Positions 37,946-50,975 of a stretch of DNA of 64,000 nt are shown piece after piece. The stretch's first letter is position 1, and each line of letters begins with the position of its first letter. This DNA is from Deinococcus sp. Arct2-2. Its GTDB lineage: Bacteria > Deinococcota > Deinococci > Deinococcales > Deinococcaceae. Where the stretch lies: the NCBI RefSeq assembly GCF_004801315.1, contig NZ_SSNW01000016.1, positions 1 to 64,000 of the forward strand, written 5' to 3'. A program made the position numbers and the translations under genes. The notes below the pieces were generated by a model. The model searched no databases. It had not been told where the DNA came from and saw nothing but the letters and a program-made list of their open reading frames with translations.

Positions 37946-38434
37946 TTACCCCGGCCCCGGCGCACGCACGATGCTCAGCATGTAGCGGCCCAGCGCGTGA
38001 ATAGCAGCGTAGAAGGTATCGAACTCGATGGGTTTGACCACATAGCTGGCCGCGTGCGCCTGATAAGACCGCAAAATGTCCTCGTCGGCGGCGCTGGTGG
38101 TCAGCATGATGATGGGAATCGTCATCAGTTGCGGGTCGTGCTTGATGGCCGACAAGACTTCTAGGCCGTTCATGCGCGGCATATTGATGTCCAGCAAAAT
38201 CACGTCTGGGCGCGGCATGAGGCTATATGACCCTTCTTGGCGCAGAAATTCGAGGGCCTCTACGCCGTCGCGGGTCACGTGCAAGTTATTGGTCACGCCT
38301 GCTTGGGCAAACGCTTCTTGCGTCAAGATAATGTCGGGTTCACTGTCTTCTACCAGCAGTATTTCTATAGGGGTAGTCGTGTTCGGCGCTGGAAATAGGG
38401 ACGCTGAGGGGTTGGGATCGGGCGGCGGGATCAT
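37946..38434 (-). CDS. Response regulator (Rcp1-like receiver)
   Basis: A 162-residue single-domain receiver. A Pro/Ser-rich lead of about 20 residues precedes LLVEDSEPD (acidic pocket), the phospho-acceptor Asp in VILLDINMPRMNG, the Thr of MLTTSAADED and the Lys of SYVVKPIEF. It has no output domain, so it presumably signals by protein contact, as cyanobacterial Rcp1-type regulators of phytochromes do. The ATG at 38434 follows AGGAGA; the frame extends upstream to 38479. No kinase gene is adjacent. Confidence 0.9.
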   Translation of the reverse strand: MIPPPDPNPSASLFPAPNTTTPIEILLVEDSEPDIILTQEAFAQAGVTNNLHVTRDGVEALEFLRQEGSYSLMPRPDVILLDINMPRMNGLEVLSAIKHDPQLMTIPIIMLTTSAADEDILRSYQAHAASYVVKPIEFDTFYAAIHALGRYMLSIVRAPGPG

Positions 38435-38627
38435 GACACTTCTCCTACTGACAGGGAGGTCAGGCGTTCTGACCATCAATTCTTCCTGACTTCTAGTGTG
38501 GCTGCCGAGTCTGGGCGCAGCATGACGGCAGCTTTACCGTGTGGAAAGCTGGCCTTGACGGTCTCTTATAGCCGCGCTTGGATGGTGTTTATGTTGACTG
38601 CTTGCCCGTAGGCGCTAGCTTGGGCGC

Positions 38628-39119
38628 ATGAACCTCTTGCAAGCCTCGCTGGGGGGCAGCGCCGCCTTCCGGGAACCCGAGTACATCCTAGAAAACCTGA
38701 CCTCCGAAGTGGCTGCAAAGCCTGTGCCGGGGCTGCCCTACACCATTGCAGACGTTCTGTACCACCTGAACGCCACGATGCGGGCCAGCCTTGATCTGGC
38801 CTCTGGGCGGGCGGCGGATTGGCCGGAAGGCTTGGAGGTGTGGCCCGACATGCCGCCCAGTACCGAACAACACAGTGCCGAGCAATCCAGCGCCGAACAA
38901 CTGGCCCAGATTCGGCTAGACGTCGCTTTGGCACTGTCCGAAGCCGTGATGCTGGCCGAAGACCCCTCAGAGCGGGCGCGGGAAATTCTGACCGACTTGG
39001 CCGTAAATAATGCCTACCACTGGGGGCAAGTGGCCCTGATTCGGCGCTTGCACGGCGACTGGAGCGGCGAAGACCCGGTTACTGGTGGGGTTGTTGGCGG
39101 CGGAGTGGTCGGCGGGTGA
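38628..39119 (+). CDS. DinB-family metal-binding protein
   Basis: A 163-residue four-helix protein of the DinB/YfiT superfamily. Candidate metal histidines lie in YHLNATM (residue about 45) and NAYHWGQV (about 130). An acidic low-complexity stretch (STEQHSAEQSSAEQLAQ) interrupts the middle, and the C-terminus is Gly/Val-rich. DinB proteins often act as thiol transferases or hydrolases; expanded in Deinococcus. Its last base overlaps the GTG start of the DUF84 gene. Confidence 0.85.
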   Translation: MNLLQASLGGSAAFREPEYILENLTSEVAAKPVPGLPYTIADVLYHLNATMRASLDLASGRAADWPEGLEVWPDMPPSTEQHSAEQSSAEQLAQIRLDVALALSEAVMLAEDPSERAREILTDLAVNNAYHWGQVALIRRLHGDWSGEDPVTGGVVGGGVVGG

Positions 39120-39691
39120 GGTTGGTCATTGTGGGCAGTCAGAATCCGGCCAAGGTGCGGCCCGTGCAAGAAGTTTTTGCGAAACTGGAACCGGAAGCTG
39201 TGATCGTGGGCCAAAACGTGCCCAGCGGCGTTCCAGATCAGCCTTTGGGCGAGGAAGAAACGCGGCGCGGCGCGGTAAACCGGGCGTGGGCCGCTGTGCA
39301 CATCGCAGAAGCGCAGCAAGCCGAGGAAGCTTGGGGAGTGGGCCTAGAGGGCGGCGTGCGAATAGATGACGCGGGCAACGGCTGGCTGTTTGGCATCGTC
39401 GCGGTGGCCCACAGCGGCAAGCTGGAAACCGTGCGAACGGCGGAAATGAGGTTGCCGCCCCCAGTTTTGGCCCGCGTGCAAGGGGGCGAGGAGTTGGGGA
39501 GCGTGATGGACGACCTGCTGGGAACTGTAGACGTCAAGCGCGGCGTGGGCAGCGTGGGCGTACTGACCGGTGGACTGGCAGACCGGGCAGATGTCTGGCG
39601 ACTGGGGCTGGCGTTGGCCTTAGCGCCGTTTCTGAACGCAGAACTGTACAGCTCCGGGCCAAGCGACACGCAAACGCCATCCATGCTCTAG
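39116..39691 (+). CDS. Inosine/xanthosine triphosphatase (DUF84, YjjX-like)
   Basis: A 191-residue non-canonical NTP phosphatase of the DUF84/NTPase-1 family, removing ITP or XTP. Signatures: VGSQNPAKVRPVQEVF, the VPSGVPDQPLGEEETRRGAVNRA motif in two parts, and GVGLEGGV. Start is a GTG at 39116 that overlaps the DinB stop (GTGA). The role is pool sanitation, which suits a Deinococcus nucleotide-protection repertoire. Confidence 0.9.
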   Translation: MRLVIVGSQNPAKVRPVQEVFAKLEPEAVIVGQNVPSGVPDQPLGEEETRRGAVNRAWAAVHIAEAQQAEEAWGVGLEGGVRIDDAGNGWLFGIVAVAHSGKLETVRTAEMRLPPPVLARVQGGEELGSVMDDLLGTVDVKRGVGSVGVLTGGLADRADVWRLGLALALAPFLNAELYSSGPSDTQTPSML

Positions 39692-39699
39692 GCTCTGGC

Positions 39700-40026
39700 A
39701 TGACTGCCCACGAACCTGCCATGCCCACCGAAGTTGTCAACAACGAAACCGAACGCCGCTATGAACTGAAGCTGGCTGGGCGCGTAGTGGGCGTAGCCGA
39801 ATACCGCCCCGCCGGGCCTTCTTTGATGTTTACGCATACCGAAATAGAAGAAGGGCATGAGGGTCAAGGCCTCGGCAGCAAGCTGGTGCAGGCCGCGCTA
39901 GATGACGCACGGGCGCGGAAAGTGGACGTGGTGCCGATGTGCCCGTTCGTGGCCGCCTTCATCCGCGAGCATCCCGAGTATGTGGACTTGGTGCAGCCAC
40001 AGCAGCGGGGCATGTTCGGCCTCTAA
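39700..40026 (+). CDS. Small GNAT-fold acetyltransferase (YidJ-like)
   Basis: A 108-residue minimal GNAT protein of the type with a short domain and no substrate half. Signatures: MFTHTEIEEGHEGQGLGSKL (acetyl-CoA site), VVPMCPFVAAFIREHPEY (Cys/Tyr segment conserved in this family). Substrate unknown. It begins 8 bp after the DUF84 stop, in the same rightward run. An ATG at 39721 is an alternative start. Confidence 0.87.
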   Translation: MTAHEPAMPTEVVNNETERRYELKLAGRVVGVAEYRPAGPSLMFTHTEIEEGHEGQGLGSKLVQAALDDARARKVDVVPMCPFVAAFIREHPEYVDLVQPQQRGMFGL

Positions 40027-40128
40027 ACGAGAAGCATTCAACAACAGGTCAATGGCAAGTTAATTGACAGCCTGATATTTAGGCAGGCTGACTTTCTGCA
40101 AACACGACCGTGAGAAACTGACCGCCTG

Positions 40129-40437
40129 ATGAGCGCCGTAGACCTTGCCTTGAGTGTGTTTGTCGGGTGGCAATTGGTATGGAGCTTAGTAGCGTTTGTG
40201 GCCATCTGGCACGACAAAAACTTAGCCGCCTCCCACCGTTGGCGAATCCCGGAAGACCGCTTGCACGGCTACGAATTTTGGGGCGGCTGGCTGGGATCGG
40301 GGCTAGCGCAGCGGCTTTGGCGGCATAAAACTTACAAAGAGTCTTACCAACAGGTCTACAAACGCACGGCGCTGATCTGGCTGGCCGCCTGCCTGATCGT
40401 ACTTAGCGTCTGGATAGTGTCTCGCCTGAACGCTTAA
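40129..40437 (+). CDS. DUF1294 membrane protein
   Basis: A 102-residue protein with an N-terminal membrane segment (about 8-27) and a C-terminal one (about 82-98). The central WRIPEDRLHGYEFWGGWLGS and RHKTYKESYQ segments are diagnostic of DUF1294. Function unknown. It lies 20 bp ahead of lysZ. Confidence 0.85.
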   Translation: MSAVDLALSVFVGWQLVWSLVAFVAIWHDKNLAASHRWRIPEDRLHGYEFWGGWLGSGLAQRLWRHKTYKESYQQVYKRTALIWLAACLIVLSVWIVSRLNA

Positions 40438-40457
40438 CATGTGCTAAGTTTGCACGC

Positions 40458-41261
40458 ATGATTGTTGTGAAGGTCGGCGGAAGCGCCGGAATAGATTACG
40501 ACGCCGTCTGTGCAGACCTCGCCGCCCGCTGGAAAACCGGGGAGCGGCTGATTTTGGTGCATGGCGGCAGCGGCGAAACCAACCGCGTGGCCGAAGCGTT
40601 AGGCCATCCGCCCAAATTTGTGACCAGTCCCAGCGGTTACACGTCGCGCTTTACAGACCGCCAAACGCTGGAAATCTTCGAGATGGTGTACTGCGGCAAG
40701 ATCAATAAAGGCATCGTAGAGCGGCTGCAACGTCTCGGCGTAAACGCGGTGGGCCTGAGTGGGCTGGATGGCCGGATTTTTGAGGGACGCCACAAAGACA
40801 GCGTGCGGGCCGTAGAAAACGGCAAAGTGAAGGTGCTGCGCGGCGATCATACTGGAACGGTAGAAAAGGTCAACACCGGCCTGATCGAGCTGCTCCTGAA
40901 CGCGGGCTACCTGCCCGTGCTGACGCCGCCCGCTGCCAGTTACGAGGGCGTGGCAATTAATGTAGACGGAGACCGCGCCGCCGCCGCCCTCGCTGTGGCG
41001 CTGAAGGCCGATGCGCTGCTGCTGCTGAGCAACGTTCCGGGCCTGCTGCGCCATTACCCCGACGAAGCCAGCCTGATCCGGGCCATTCCTGCCGCCGACG
41101 TAGAAAGCTACCTAGAGTTTGCCCAAGACCGCATGAAAAAGAAGGTACTGGGGGCCGCCGAAGCCGTGCAGGGCGGCGTAAAGCGGGTGATTTTTGGCGA
41201 CGCCCGCGCCGGAGCGCCTATTACGGCGGCGCTGGACGGGGCGGGAACGGTGGTGAGCTAA
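40458..41261 (+). CDS. lysZ: [LysW]-aminoadipate kinase
   Basis: A 267-residue amino-acid kinase of the ArgB/LysZ type. It starts with VVKVGGSAG, and has LILVHGGSGETN, FTDRQTLEIFEMV and the LysZ-typical CGKINKGIVERLQRLG, followed by NVDGDRAAAALAVAL. In the alpha-aminoadipate pathway it phosphorylates LysW-bound aminoadipate; LysY then reduces the product. No lysW or lysX gene is visible in this window. The ATG at 40458 is supported by the conserved start. Confidence 0.9.
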   Translation: MIVVKVGGSAGIDYDAVCADLAARWKTGERLILVHGGSGETNRVAEALGHPPKFVTSPSGYTSRFTDRQTLEIFEMVYCGKINKGIVERLQRLGVNAVGLSGLDGRIFEGRHKDSVRAVENGKVKVLRGDHTGTVEKVNTGLIELLLNAGYLPVLTPPAASYEGVAINVDGDRAAAALAVALKADALLLLSNVPGLLRHYPDEASLIRAIPAADVESYLEFAQDRMKKKVLGAAEAVQGGVKRVIFGDARAGAPITAALDGAGTVVS

Positions 41262-41275
41262 GGGCATCTAGGGGT

Positions 41276-41420
41276 GGGGCTGTGCTCCCTCTCCCTTGAG
41301 GGGGGAGGGTTGGGGAGGGGGTGAGTACGCGCAGCGAATGCTGTTCTACACGCAACTTGGCGAGATGAGCGACCTCTTATAAATACGCTTTAAGCAAGGG
41401 CAACCGCTGCTCACTCACCC
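41276..41420. repeat. Family B repeat, split
   Basis: CTCCCTCTCCCTTGAGGGGG and GGGTTGGGGAGGGGGTGAGT at 41281-41325, then a short spacer, and GGGCAACCGCTGCTCACTCA at 41399-41418. The remaining spacer 41346-41398 shows nothing. Confidence 0.65.
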
Positions 41421-41453
41421 CTGTCCCACCCAACCTGCTATCTTTCCCGCTCT

Positions 41454-41777
41454 ATGTCGGCCTCTGCCCCAACCCCCTCTCACACCACTGCCGCACCCAT
41501 CGCCGCTTCCGCCCTGCTGGATTTTTTGGCGGTGCGCGGCGGGCAGGAGTTCCGGGTGGCCGCCTGTGTAATTCAGGGCCGGGGCCGCCGCCAAGAGCTG
41601 CGCGAGGTGGGCGAATACCGCTTCACAGTGCGCGGCGACGCGGTGCAGGCCACCGGGCCAAGTGGACAAACCCGCCAACTTTCGCGGGCGGGGTATCTGG
41701 ACATCTTCGGCACCTACGCCTTCGGGAGCGCGGAAGCAACGGGAGAGATGACGGACTTGGGGCCACTGTTCGGCTAG
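41454..41777 (+). CDS. Small hypothetical protein
   Basis: A 107-residue soluble protein with an unstructured Ala/Thr/Pro-rich lead (residues 1-20) and a beta-rich domain (FLAVRGGQEFRVAACVIQGRG, then YRFTVRGDAVQAT). Family not recognised. Faces the HtrA gene tail to tail. Confidence 0.6.
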   Translation: MSASAPTPSHTTAAPIAASALLDFLAVRGGQEFRVAACVIQGRGRRQELREVGEYRFTVRGDAVQATGPSGQTRQLSRAGYLDIFGTYAFGSAEATGEMTDLGPLFG

Positions 41778-41796
41778 ATGTATTGGTCAGCTCAGT

Positions 41797-43062
<1,266 letters not shown>

Positions 43063-43219
43063 GGCCGAATAATGGCGCAGAGCGGTTATACGACGGTTAA
43101 AATCACTCCCGCAGTCTCTTTACATGCCGGGGCAGTTGGGGTCAAGACAAGTGGTCAATTGCCAACCGGAATCTTTTGGCTTGACACCCTCTGTCTACAC
43201 CCCTACCCTAAGCGCACGC

Positions 43220-43247
43220 TTGACACTTTTTATCCGCCATTCATGAT
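43220..43247 (+). promoter_or_regulatory. Candidate promoter of the peptide transporter
   Basis: TTGACA (43220-43225), 16-bp spacer, CATGAT (43242-43247, four of six matches to TATAAT), about 50 bp before the ATG at 43301. A second TTGACA lies at 43181-43186. Confidence 0.45.
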
Positions 43248-43300
43248 CGGACGCCCTCACAAGGGGGCGGCGAACGTGTGGCGGGATTTTCGGAGGTTCC

Positions 43301-44893
<1,593 letters not shown>

Positions 44894-45324
44894 GTCTGTT
44901 CCGCTGGGGCACCGTTGTTGTGTTCTAGCGGAGTGGAACGAGTGAGCGGGCTTCTGTTCTAGAGGCCGCACACCACGTTCGAACAAGGTTGATGGGGGTG
45001 GGGCTGGCCTGTACTGGCCGACCTCGCCCCCTTTGCTGTGGCCCGTTGTCAATGGCTCGGACAGTTTCGAATTTCTATGATCACAGGTGACAAACACGGG
45101 GTTTTAGCCCCACTCTCCTTGCTGGAAGGCATCCTAGACGACGTTTCTCTGTATCAGGCTTTTCTTAGGTCGGAAATGTCCACACCATTGATGATCCGAG
45201 TTCAGGGCAGGGCGGGTAAACTGGCGCTAGCCCCAATCTGGCAACTCCCAAAAAGCGTGCCGCTGCCGTCTTCATCCACATCTTTCTATTTCCAGAGTTT
45301 TTACTTTCAGAAGGGGGCTTTTCC
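44894..45324. other. Spacer between binding protein and permease genes
   Basis: No gene. It holds the 141-bp inverted-repeat element (45050-45190) and otherwise ordinary sequence. A 100-codon frame across it (45038-45340) lacks family features. AAGGGGG precedes the permease TTG start at 45325. Confidence 0.6.
45050..45190. repeat. Small inverted-repeat element, copy 1
   Basis: A 141-bp unit beginning CAATGGCTCGGACAGT (45050-45065) and ending in the degenerate complement TGTCCACACCATTG (45177-45190); 12 of 16 end bases pair. The inner CTAGACGACGTTTCTCTGT is shared with the second copy at 55508. Too small to encode a transposase, so it would move only in trans. Confidence 0.6.
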
Positions 45325-46353
45325 TTGGGCAGTTATCTGATTCGCCGTATCGCAAGAACCCTACTGGTCATGCTGGGCATCAGCCTGTTGGTGTTCGTGT
45401 TCGTGCGTTCTATTCCCGGCGACCCGGCCACCGCCATGTTGGGCGAACGCGCCACGCCACAGGCCGTCAAGAACCTCCGGACTCAACTGGGCCTCGATAA
45501 ACCGTGGTTCTTCAACCCAACCAATCCGCTGGACGCGCAGTATCCGAAGTATGTATCGGCACTGGCAAAGGGCGATCTCGGCAGCGGGATCAAGAGCAAT
45601 ATCCCCGTGCGCGATGAACTCGGCTCGCGCTTTCCGGCCACCGCCGAACTGAGCTTGGCCGCCCTGTTTTTTGCGCTTGTGATTGGCCTGCCCGCTGGCA
45701 TTTTGGCTGCGCTGCGCCGCAACAGCGTCTGGGACAACCTCGCTACTACGATTAGCTTGGTGGGCGTGAGTATGCCTGTGTTTTGGCTGGGGCTGCTGCT
45801 CTCTTACTTTTTTGCCGTGAAATTGGGCTGGCTGCCGCCGAGTGCGCGATTAGGCAACGAATCCACACTCCAACCAATTACAGGATTCTATGTGTTGGAC
45901 GGCATTTTACGTGGCAGTCCCGCCGATGCATGGGACGCTCTGCGCCACCTGATTTTGCCCGCCATTGCGCTGGGCAGCATTCCGCTGGCGATTATTGCCC
46001 GGATTACGCGCAGCAGCCTGCTGGATGTACTGGGCCAAGATTACGTGCGAACGGCCCGCGCCAAAGGGCTGTCTCAGCGCAGCATTACGCTGAAGCACGC
46101 GCTGAGGAATGCGCTGCTGCCCGTCGTCACGGTGATCGGGCTACAAGCCGGAGCCTTGCTGGGCGGCGCGGTACTGACCGAAACCATCTTTTCGTGGCCC
46201 GGCATCGGCTCGTGGGTCTATGAGGCCATCAGCCAGCGCGACTACCCGATCATTCAGGGCGGCGTGATTTTTGCGGCGCTGGTGGTCAGCGTCACCAACC
46301 TGCTGGTAGACCTCAGCTACGCCACTCTCGATCCCCGGATTCAGTACCGATGA
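45325..46353 (+). CDS. Peptide ABC transporter permease (DppB type)
   Basis: A 342-residue membrane permease, six predicted membrane segments, of the DppB/OppB class. The EAA loop DYVRTARAKGLSQRSITLKHALRNALLPV, in two halves, is visible before the last segments. TTG start at 45325 with AAGGGGG upstream; MGSYLIRRIARTLLVML is the first membrane segment. It pairs with the DppC-type gene 37 bp on and the binding protein upstream. No ATPase gene (DppD/F) is adjacent. Confidence 0.92.
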   Translation: MGSYLIRRIARTLLVMLGISLLVFVFVRSIPGDPATAMLGERATPQAVKNLRTQLGLDKPWFFNPTNPLDAQYPKYVSALAKGDLGSGIKSNIPVRDELGSRFPATAELSLAALFFALVIGLPAGILAALRRNSVWDNLATTISLVGVSMPVFWLGLLLSYFFAVKLGWLPPSARLGNESTLQPITGFYVLDGILRGSPADAWDALRHLILPAIALGSIPLAIIARITRSSLLDVLGQDYVRTARAKGLSQRSITLKHALRNALLPVVTVIGLQAGALLGGAVLTETIFSWPGIGSWVYEAISQRDYPIIQGGVIFAALVVSVTNLLVDLSYATLDPRIQYR

Positions 46354-46390
46354 GACCTGTCAAGCCTTTTCCGAACACAGGGGGAACCCC

Positions 46391-47392
46391 ATGACCGCCG
46401 TCTCCCCCACCGCCCCCCAACAAAAAAAGCAGCCCAGCATCTTTTCGCGGCGCTTTCGGCGCAGCACCCCCGGCAAAGTCGGCGCGGCCATCGTGGCTGT
46501 CTTCGTGCTGCTGGCGCTGTTGGCCCCCATTCTCAAGCCTTACGACGCCTCCAGTGACCGCAACTACCGCCTGAACCTGAAGCCGCCTAGCGTGGCCGCG
46601 CTGTGGGATAAGGATGTAGCCGAGGAATACCGTGACCCCGTAACAGGTCAGGTCAATCCTTGGTCACACCTGTTCGGCACCGACAACTTGGGCCGCGACG
46701 TGCTGACCCGCGTGTGGCACGGCACCGCCATCAGCCTGAAAGTGGGCGTAGTCAGTACGGTGCTGGCCCTTGTCATAGGGACGTTGGTGGGCGTGCTGGC
46801 CGGGTATTTCGGCGGCTGGTTCGATTCCGTTACCGGCTACCTGTCGGATGTGATGTTGGCCTTTCCCAGCATTCTGCTCGCCATCGGCTTTGCCAGCATC
46901 TTCAGCGCCGACAATCCGCCGTTGCTGGTCAGTGCCATCAACAGTTTGTTCGTGCTGAATAGCCCGCAGCTTGTGACGGCCATGCTCGCGGTGTCGCTGG
47001 TGCAAATCCCGGTCTATATGCGCCTTTCACGGGCCGTGGTATTGGGCCTGCGCGAGCGCGAATTCGTGCAGGCGTCGGGCGCACTGGGGGCCACCCAGAT
47101 TCGCACCGTGTTCAAGCATGTGCTGCCAAACAGCCTCTCCCCCCTGATCGTGCAGGGCGCACTCAGCATTGCCACCGCCACCATCGAAGTTGCCGCACTG
47201 GGCTTTCTGGGTATTGGCGCTCAGCCGCCGCTACCGGAATGGGGCACCATGATCAGCGATTCCCGCCAGTACTACGTGGATTCGCCGTGGACGATGATCT
47301 TCCCCGGCCTCGCCATCTTCCTTACCGTGCTGGGCTTCAACCTGCTGGGCGACGGTTTGCGGGATGTGCTAGACCCGCGCAGTACGCAGTAA
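46391..47392 (+). CDS. Peptide ABC transporter permease (DppC type)
   Basis: A 333-residue permease of the DppC/OppC class with an N-terminal cytoplasmic lead, six membrane segments and the EAA loop REFVQASGALGATQIRTVFKHVLPN, in two halves. The periplasmic TDNLGRDVLTRVWHG motif is typical. It ends the operon just ahead of a strong hairpin. Confidence 0.93.
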   Translation: MTAVSPTAPQQKKQPSIFSRRFRRSTPGKVGAAIVAVFVLLALLAPILKPYDASSDRNYRLNLKPPSVAALWDKDVAEEYRDPVTGQVNPWSHLFGTDNLGRDVLTRVWHGTAISLKVGVVSTVLALVIGTLVGVLAGYFGGWFDSVTGYLSDVMLAFPSILLAIGFASIFSADNPPLLVSAINSLFVLNSPQLVTAMLAVSLVQIPVYMRLSRAVVLGLREREFVQASGALGATQIRTVFKHVLPNSLSPLIVQGALSIATATIEVAALGFLGIGAQPPLPEWGTMISDSRQYYVDSPWTMIFPGLAIFLTVLGFNLLGDGLRDVLDPRSTQ

Positions 47393-47414
47393 GGCTAGAA
47401 ACTTTGACAGACGG

Positions 47415-47458
47415 GAGAAGGGACGCAGACTGAAACTGGTCTGCGTCCCTTCTCTTTT
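47415..47458. terminator. Strong bidirectional terminator
   Basis: A perfect 16-bp stem GAGAAGGGACGCAGAC (47415-47430) / GTCTGCGTCCCTTCTC (47439-47454), 8-nt loop, then TTTT. On the reverse strand it is preceded, from the FadB-like gene side, by AAAA-free sequence, so it serves mainly the peptide transporter operon. Confidence 0.85.
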
Positions 47459-47469
47459 GGGGGTGGAAT

Positions 47470-47545
47470 TTGGTCTTGTTCCCTCTCCACCTGTGGGAGA
47501 GGGCGTTGCGAGAGCAACGGGTGAGGGGGCCACCGAGCAAACGCT
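47470..47545. repeat. Family B repeat
   Basis: TTCCCTCTCCACCTGTGGGA and GAGGGCGTTGCGAGAGCAAC hairpins followed by GGGTGAGGGGGCCACC, close to the copy at 85-145 in the same orientation. Confidence 0.65.
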
Positions 47546-47595
47546 TCTGCCCAATACACCTCCTCTCGCTTATCGCCCCCCACAGCTCAAACCAA

Positions 47596-49701
47596 TTAGC
47601 CCCGTCCTTTTTCCTTGTCCCACGTGGCGAACGTCTTGCCCTCATCGGCCAACTGCTTCAGCAAAGGCGCGGGCGTCTGGCCGTATTGTGCTAGCGAGGC
47701 AGCCACGTTTTGCAGGCCCATTTCGTCGGCGTACTGCATGGGGCCGCCCCGGTAGGCGGGAAAGCCGTAGCCGTAAATGTAGATCACGTCGATGTCTCCG
47801 GCACGCTGGGCAATGCCTTCTTCCAAAATCTTCGCGCCCTCGTTCACGAGGCTGTAGGCCAGCCGCTCGGTGATTTCCTGCGGGCTGATAGTACGGGTCT
47901 GCAAGCCTTTTTCGCTACGGTAAGTGGTGATCAGGTCTGACATTTCGGTGCTGGGCACGGGCTTTCTGCCGTCCGGGTAGTCGTAGATTCCGGCCTGCGT
48001 CTTCTGCCCTTTGCGGCCCTGCGCCACAATCCGGTCTAGCCAGCCGTCGGGCTGTGGTTCCCCACGCACTTTGGCCTGATGCTGCCGGATGGAATAGCCG
48101 ATGTCCAGCCCCGCCATATCGGACATCTCGAATGGCCCCATCGCCAGCCCCAGCGCGTGCATGGCGGCGTCTACGTCCTGCGGGTTCGCGCCCTCCTCTA
48201 CCAGTTTGCGGGCCTCGTCGCCGTAGCGGTGAACCATGCGGTTGCCCACGAAGCCGTCGCAGACGCCTACCACCACACCCACTTTCTTAATCTTGCGGGC
48301 AAGGGCCATGCTTGTTGCCAACACGGACGCGCTGGTTTTCTCGGCCCGCACGATTTCCAGCAGTTTCATCACGTTGGCGGGGCTGAAAAAGTGCAACCCA
48401 ATCACGCTTTCGGGACGCGACGTGACGCTGGCAATTTCGTTCACGTCAAGGGTACTGGTGTTGCTCGCCAGAATCGCACCGGGCTTGGCAATCCCGTCTA
48501 GGCGCGTAAAAATCTCTTTCTTCACGTCCATGTTTTCAAACACGGCCTCGATGATGATGTCGGCTTGCGCGAGGTCATCCATATTCAGCGTGGGCGTCAG
48601 CAACGCCATTCGCGTTTCTACGTCGTCTAGGGTCAGGCGGCCTTTTTTGGCAGTGTTCTCGTAGTTGCGCCGAATAATAGCCACGCCTCGGTCTAGTGCG
48701 TCCTGCGCGGTTTCCACGATGGTCACGTGAATGCCCACATTCAGGAAATTCATGGCGATGCCGCCGCCCATCGTACCCGCGCCGATGACGCCTGCGCTGC
48801 GAATCTCGGTCAGGGGGGTGTCTTTGCCGATGCCGGGCACACGGGCGCTTTCGCGTTCGGCAAAGAAAATATGGCGCAGGCCGCGTGACTGCGGCGAATC
48901 TTTGGCCTGCAAAAACAATCCGGCTTCGGCGTTCCAGCCTTCTTCAAAGGGGCGAGTGGCGGCCACCTCGGTGAGGTCGACGATCATGCCGGGCGACATC
49001 TGGCCCCGGTGCGTTTTGCCTAGACCTGCGCGGGCGGCGGCAAACAGTTCGGGGCTTGCGCCTTCTACGTTGCGCTCAGAGACACGGGGCAGCGGGCGGG
49101 CAGCGGCGTGGGCGCGGGCAAAAGCCACAGCAGCGGCGCGTAATTCGGCTTCCGATTTGCCTTCTGCCAGTTCGTCGATCAGGCCCAACTGTGCGCCCTC
49201 AGCGGCTCCGATGGGGTTGCCCGACAGCATCATCTCTAGGGCTTTTTGTGCGCCCACCACGCGGGGAAGTCGCTGAGTCCCGCCTGCACCGGGAAAAATG
49301 CCCAACTTGACTTCGGGCAGGCCCAACTGTGCGCCTGCCAACGCCACGCGGTAGGTGCAGGCCAGCGCCACTTCTAGGCCACCGCCCAACGCCGTGCCGT
49401 GAATGGCTGCCACTGTGGGCCTAGCAAAAGCGTCCAGCCGCGTAATGAAGCCGCGCAAATCAGGAGCCTGTTCGCGGGGCAGGTCAAATGTTTTGATATC
49501 GGCCCCAGCGATGAAGGTACGCCCGCCGCCGATAATGACCACTGCGCTGACGCTCTGATCCTGTTCGGCCACGTCCAGCCCCGCGTGCAGGCCTTCCGGC
49601 ACACCGGGCGAAAAAGCGTTGACGGGCGGATTGTTGATCGTGAGAATCAAAATGTCGCCGTCGCGGGATTGGTCGATCATTGGAGTTGGGGCAGTGGTCA
49701 T
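47596..49701 (-). CDS. FadB/FadJ-type fatty acid oxidation bifunctional enzyme
   Basis: A 701-residue protein with enoyl-CoA hydratase activity at the N-terminus (ILTINNPPVNAFS, GTALGGGLEVALAC, GAGGTQRLPR) and 3-hydroxyacyl-CoA dehydrogenase at the C-terminus (VIGAGTMGGGIAMNFL NAD site; NTSTLDVNEIA; GLHFFSPANVMKLLEIV). Together they carry out two steps of beta-oxidation in the cytoplasm. The ATG at 49701 follows AGGAGG; a longer frame upstream to 49857 lacks the family. The thiolase partner is not adjacent. Confidence 0.93.
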   Translation of the reverse strand: MTTAPTPMIDQSRDGDILILTINNPPVNAFSPGVPEGLHAGLDVAEQDQSVSAVVIIGGGRTFIAGADIKTFDLPREQAPDLRGFITRLDAFARPTVAAIHGTALGGGLEVALACTYRVALAGAQLGLPEVKLGIFPGAGGTQRLPRVVGAQKALEMMLSGNPIGAAEGAQLGLIDELAEGKSEAELRAAAVAFARAHAAARPLPRVSERNVEGASPELFAAARAGLGKTHRGQMSPGMIVDLTEVAATRPFEEGWNAEAGLFLQAKDSPQSRGLRHIFFAERESARVPGIGKDTPLTEIRSAGVIGAGTMGGGIAMNFLNVGIHVTIVETAQDALDRGVAIIRRNYENTAKKGRLTLDDVETRMALLTPTLNMDDLAQADIIIEAVFENMDVKKEIFTRLDGIAKPGAILASNTSTLDVNEIASVTSRPESVIGLHFFSPANVMKLLEIVRAEKTSASVLATSMALARKIKKVGVVVGVCDGFVGNRMVHRYGDEARKLVEEGANPQDVDAAMHALGLAMGPFEMSDMAGLDIGYSIRQHQAKVRGEPQPDGWLDRIVAQGRKGQKTQAGIYDYPDGRKPVPSTEMSDLITTYRSEKGLQTRTISPQEITERLAYSLVNEGAKILEEGIAQRAGDIDVIYIYGYGFPAYRGGPMQYADEMGLQNVAASLAQYGQTPAPLLKQLADEGKTFATWDKEKGRG

Positions 49702-49733
49702 GGGTGGAGCCTCCTGAGAACAGTGTTCTGTCA

Positions 49734-49752
49734 GTGGTAAGTGGTGAGTGGG
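49734..49752. repeat. Family D tract
   Basis: AGTGGTAAGTGGTGAGTGGG, matching the tract at 50980-51010. Confidence 0.5.
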
Positions 49753-49943
49753 AAAGGCGTGGTGGCGGGGCACTCTAGGCTTTTGGCAAGAACTGGAAAA
49801 CCTTCGTCTGAAAGGAAAGCTGTGTTGGAGTGGGCTGTTGAGAAGGCATGCTGTCACGCCGCACCCGCTCTGGTCAAATACGTCGACGTTCAGAATGTCC
49901 GTCCACGTTCACTTTCAGGATTCAGTCAGGTATGCTTCAGCCT

Positions 49944-50975
<1,032 letters not shown>

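Noticed and set aside
45038..45340. 100-codon open frame between the peptide transporter genes
   Set aside because: Runs through the CAATGG mini-element and has no coding features; treated as non-coding.
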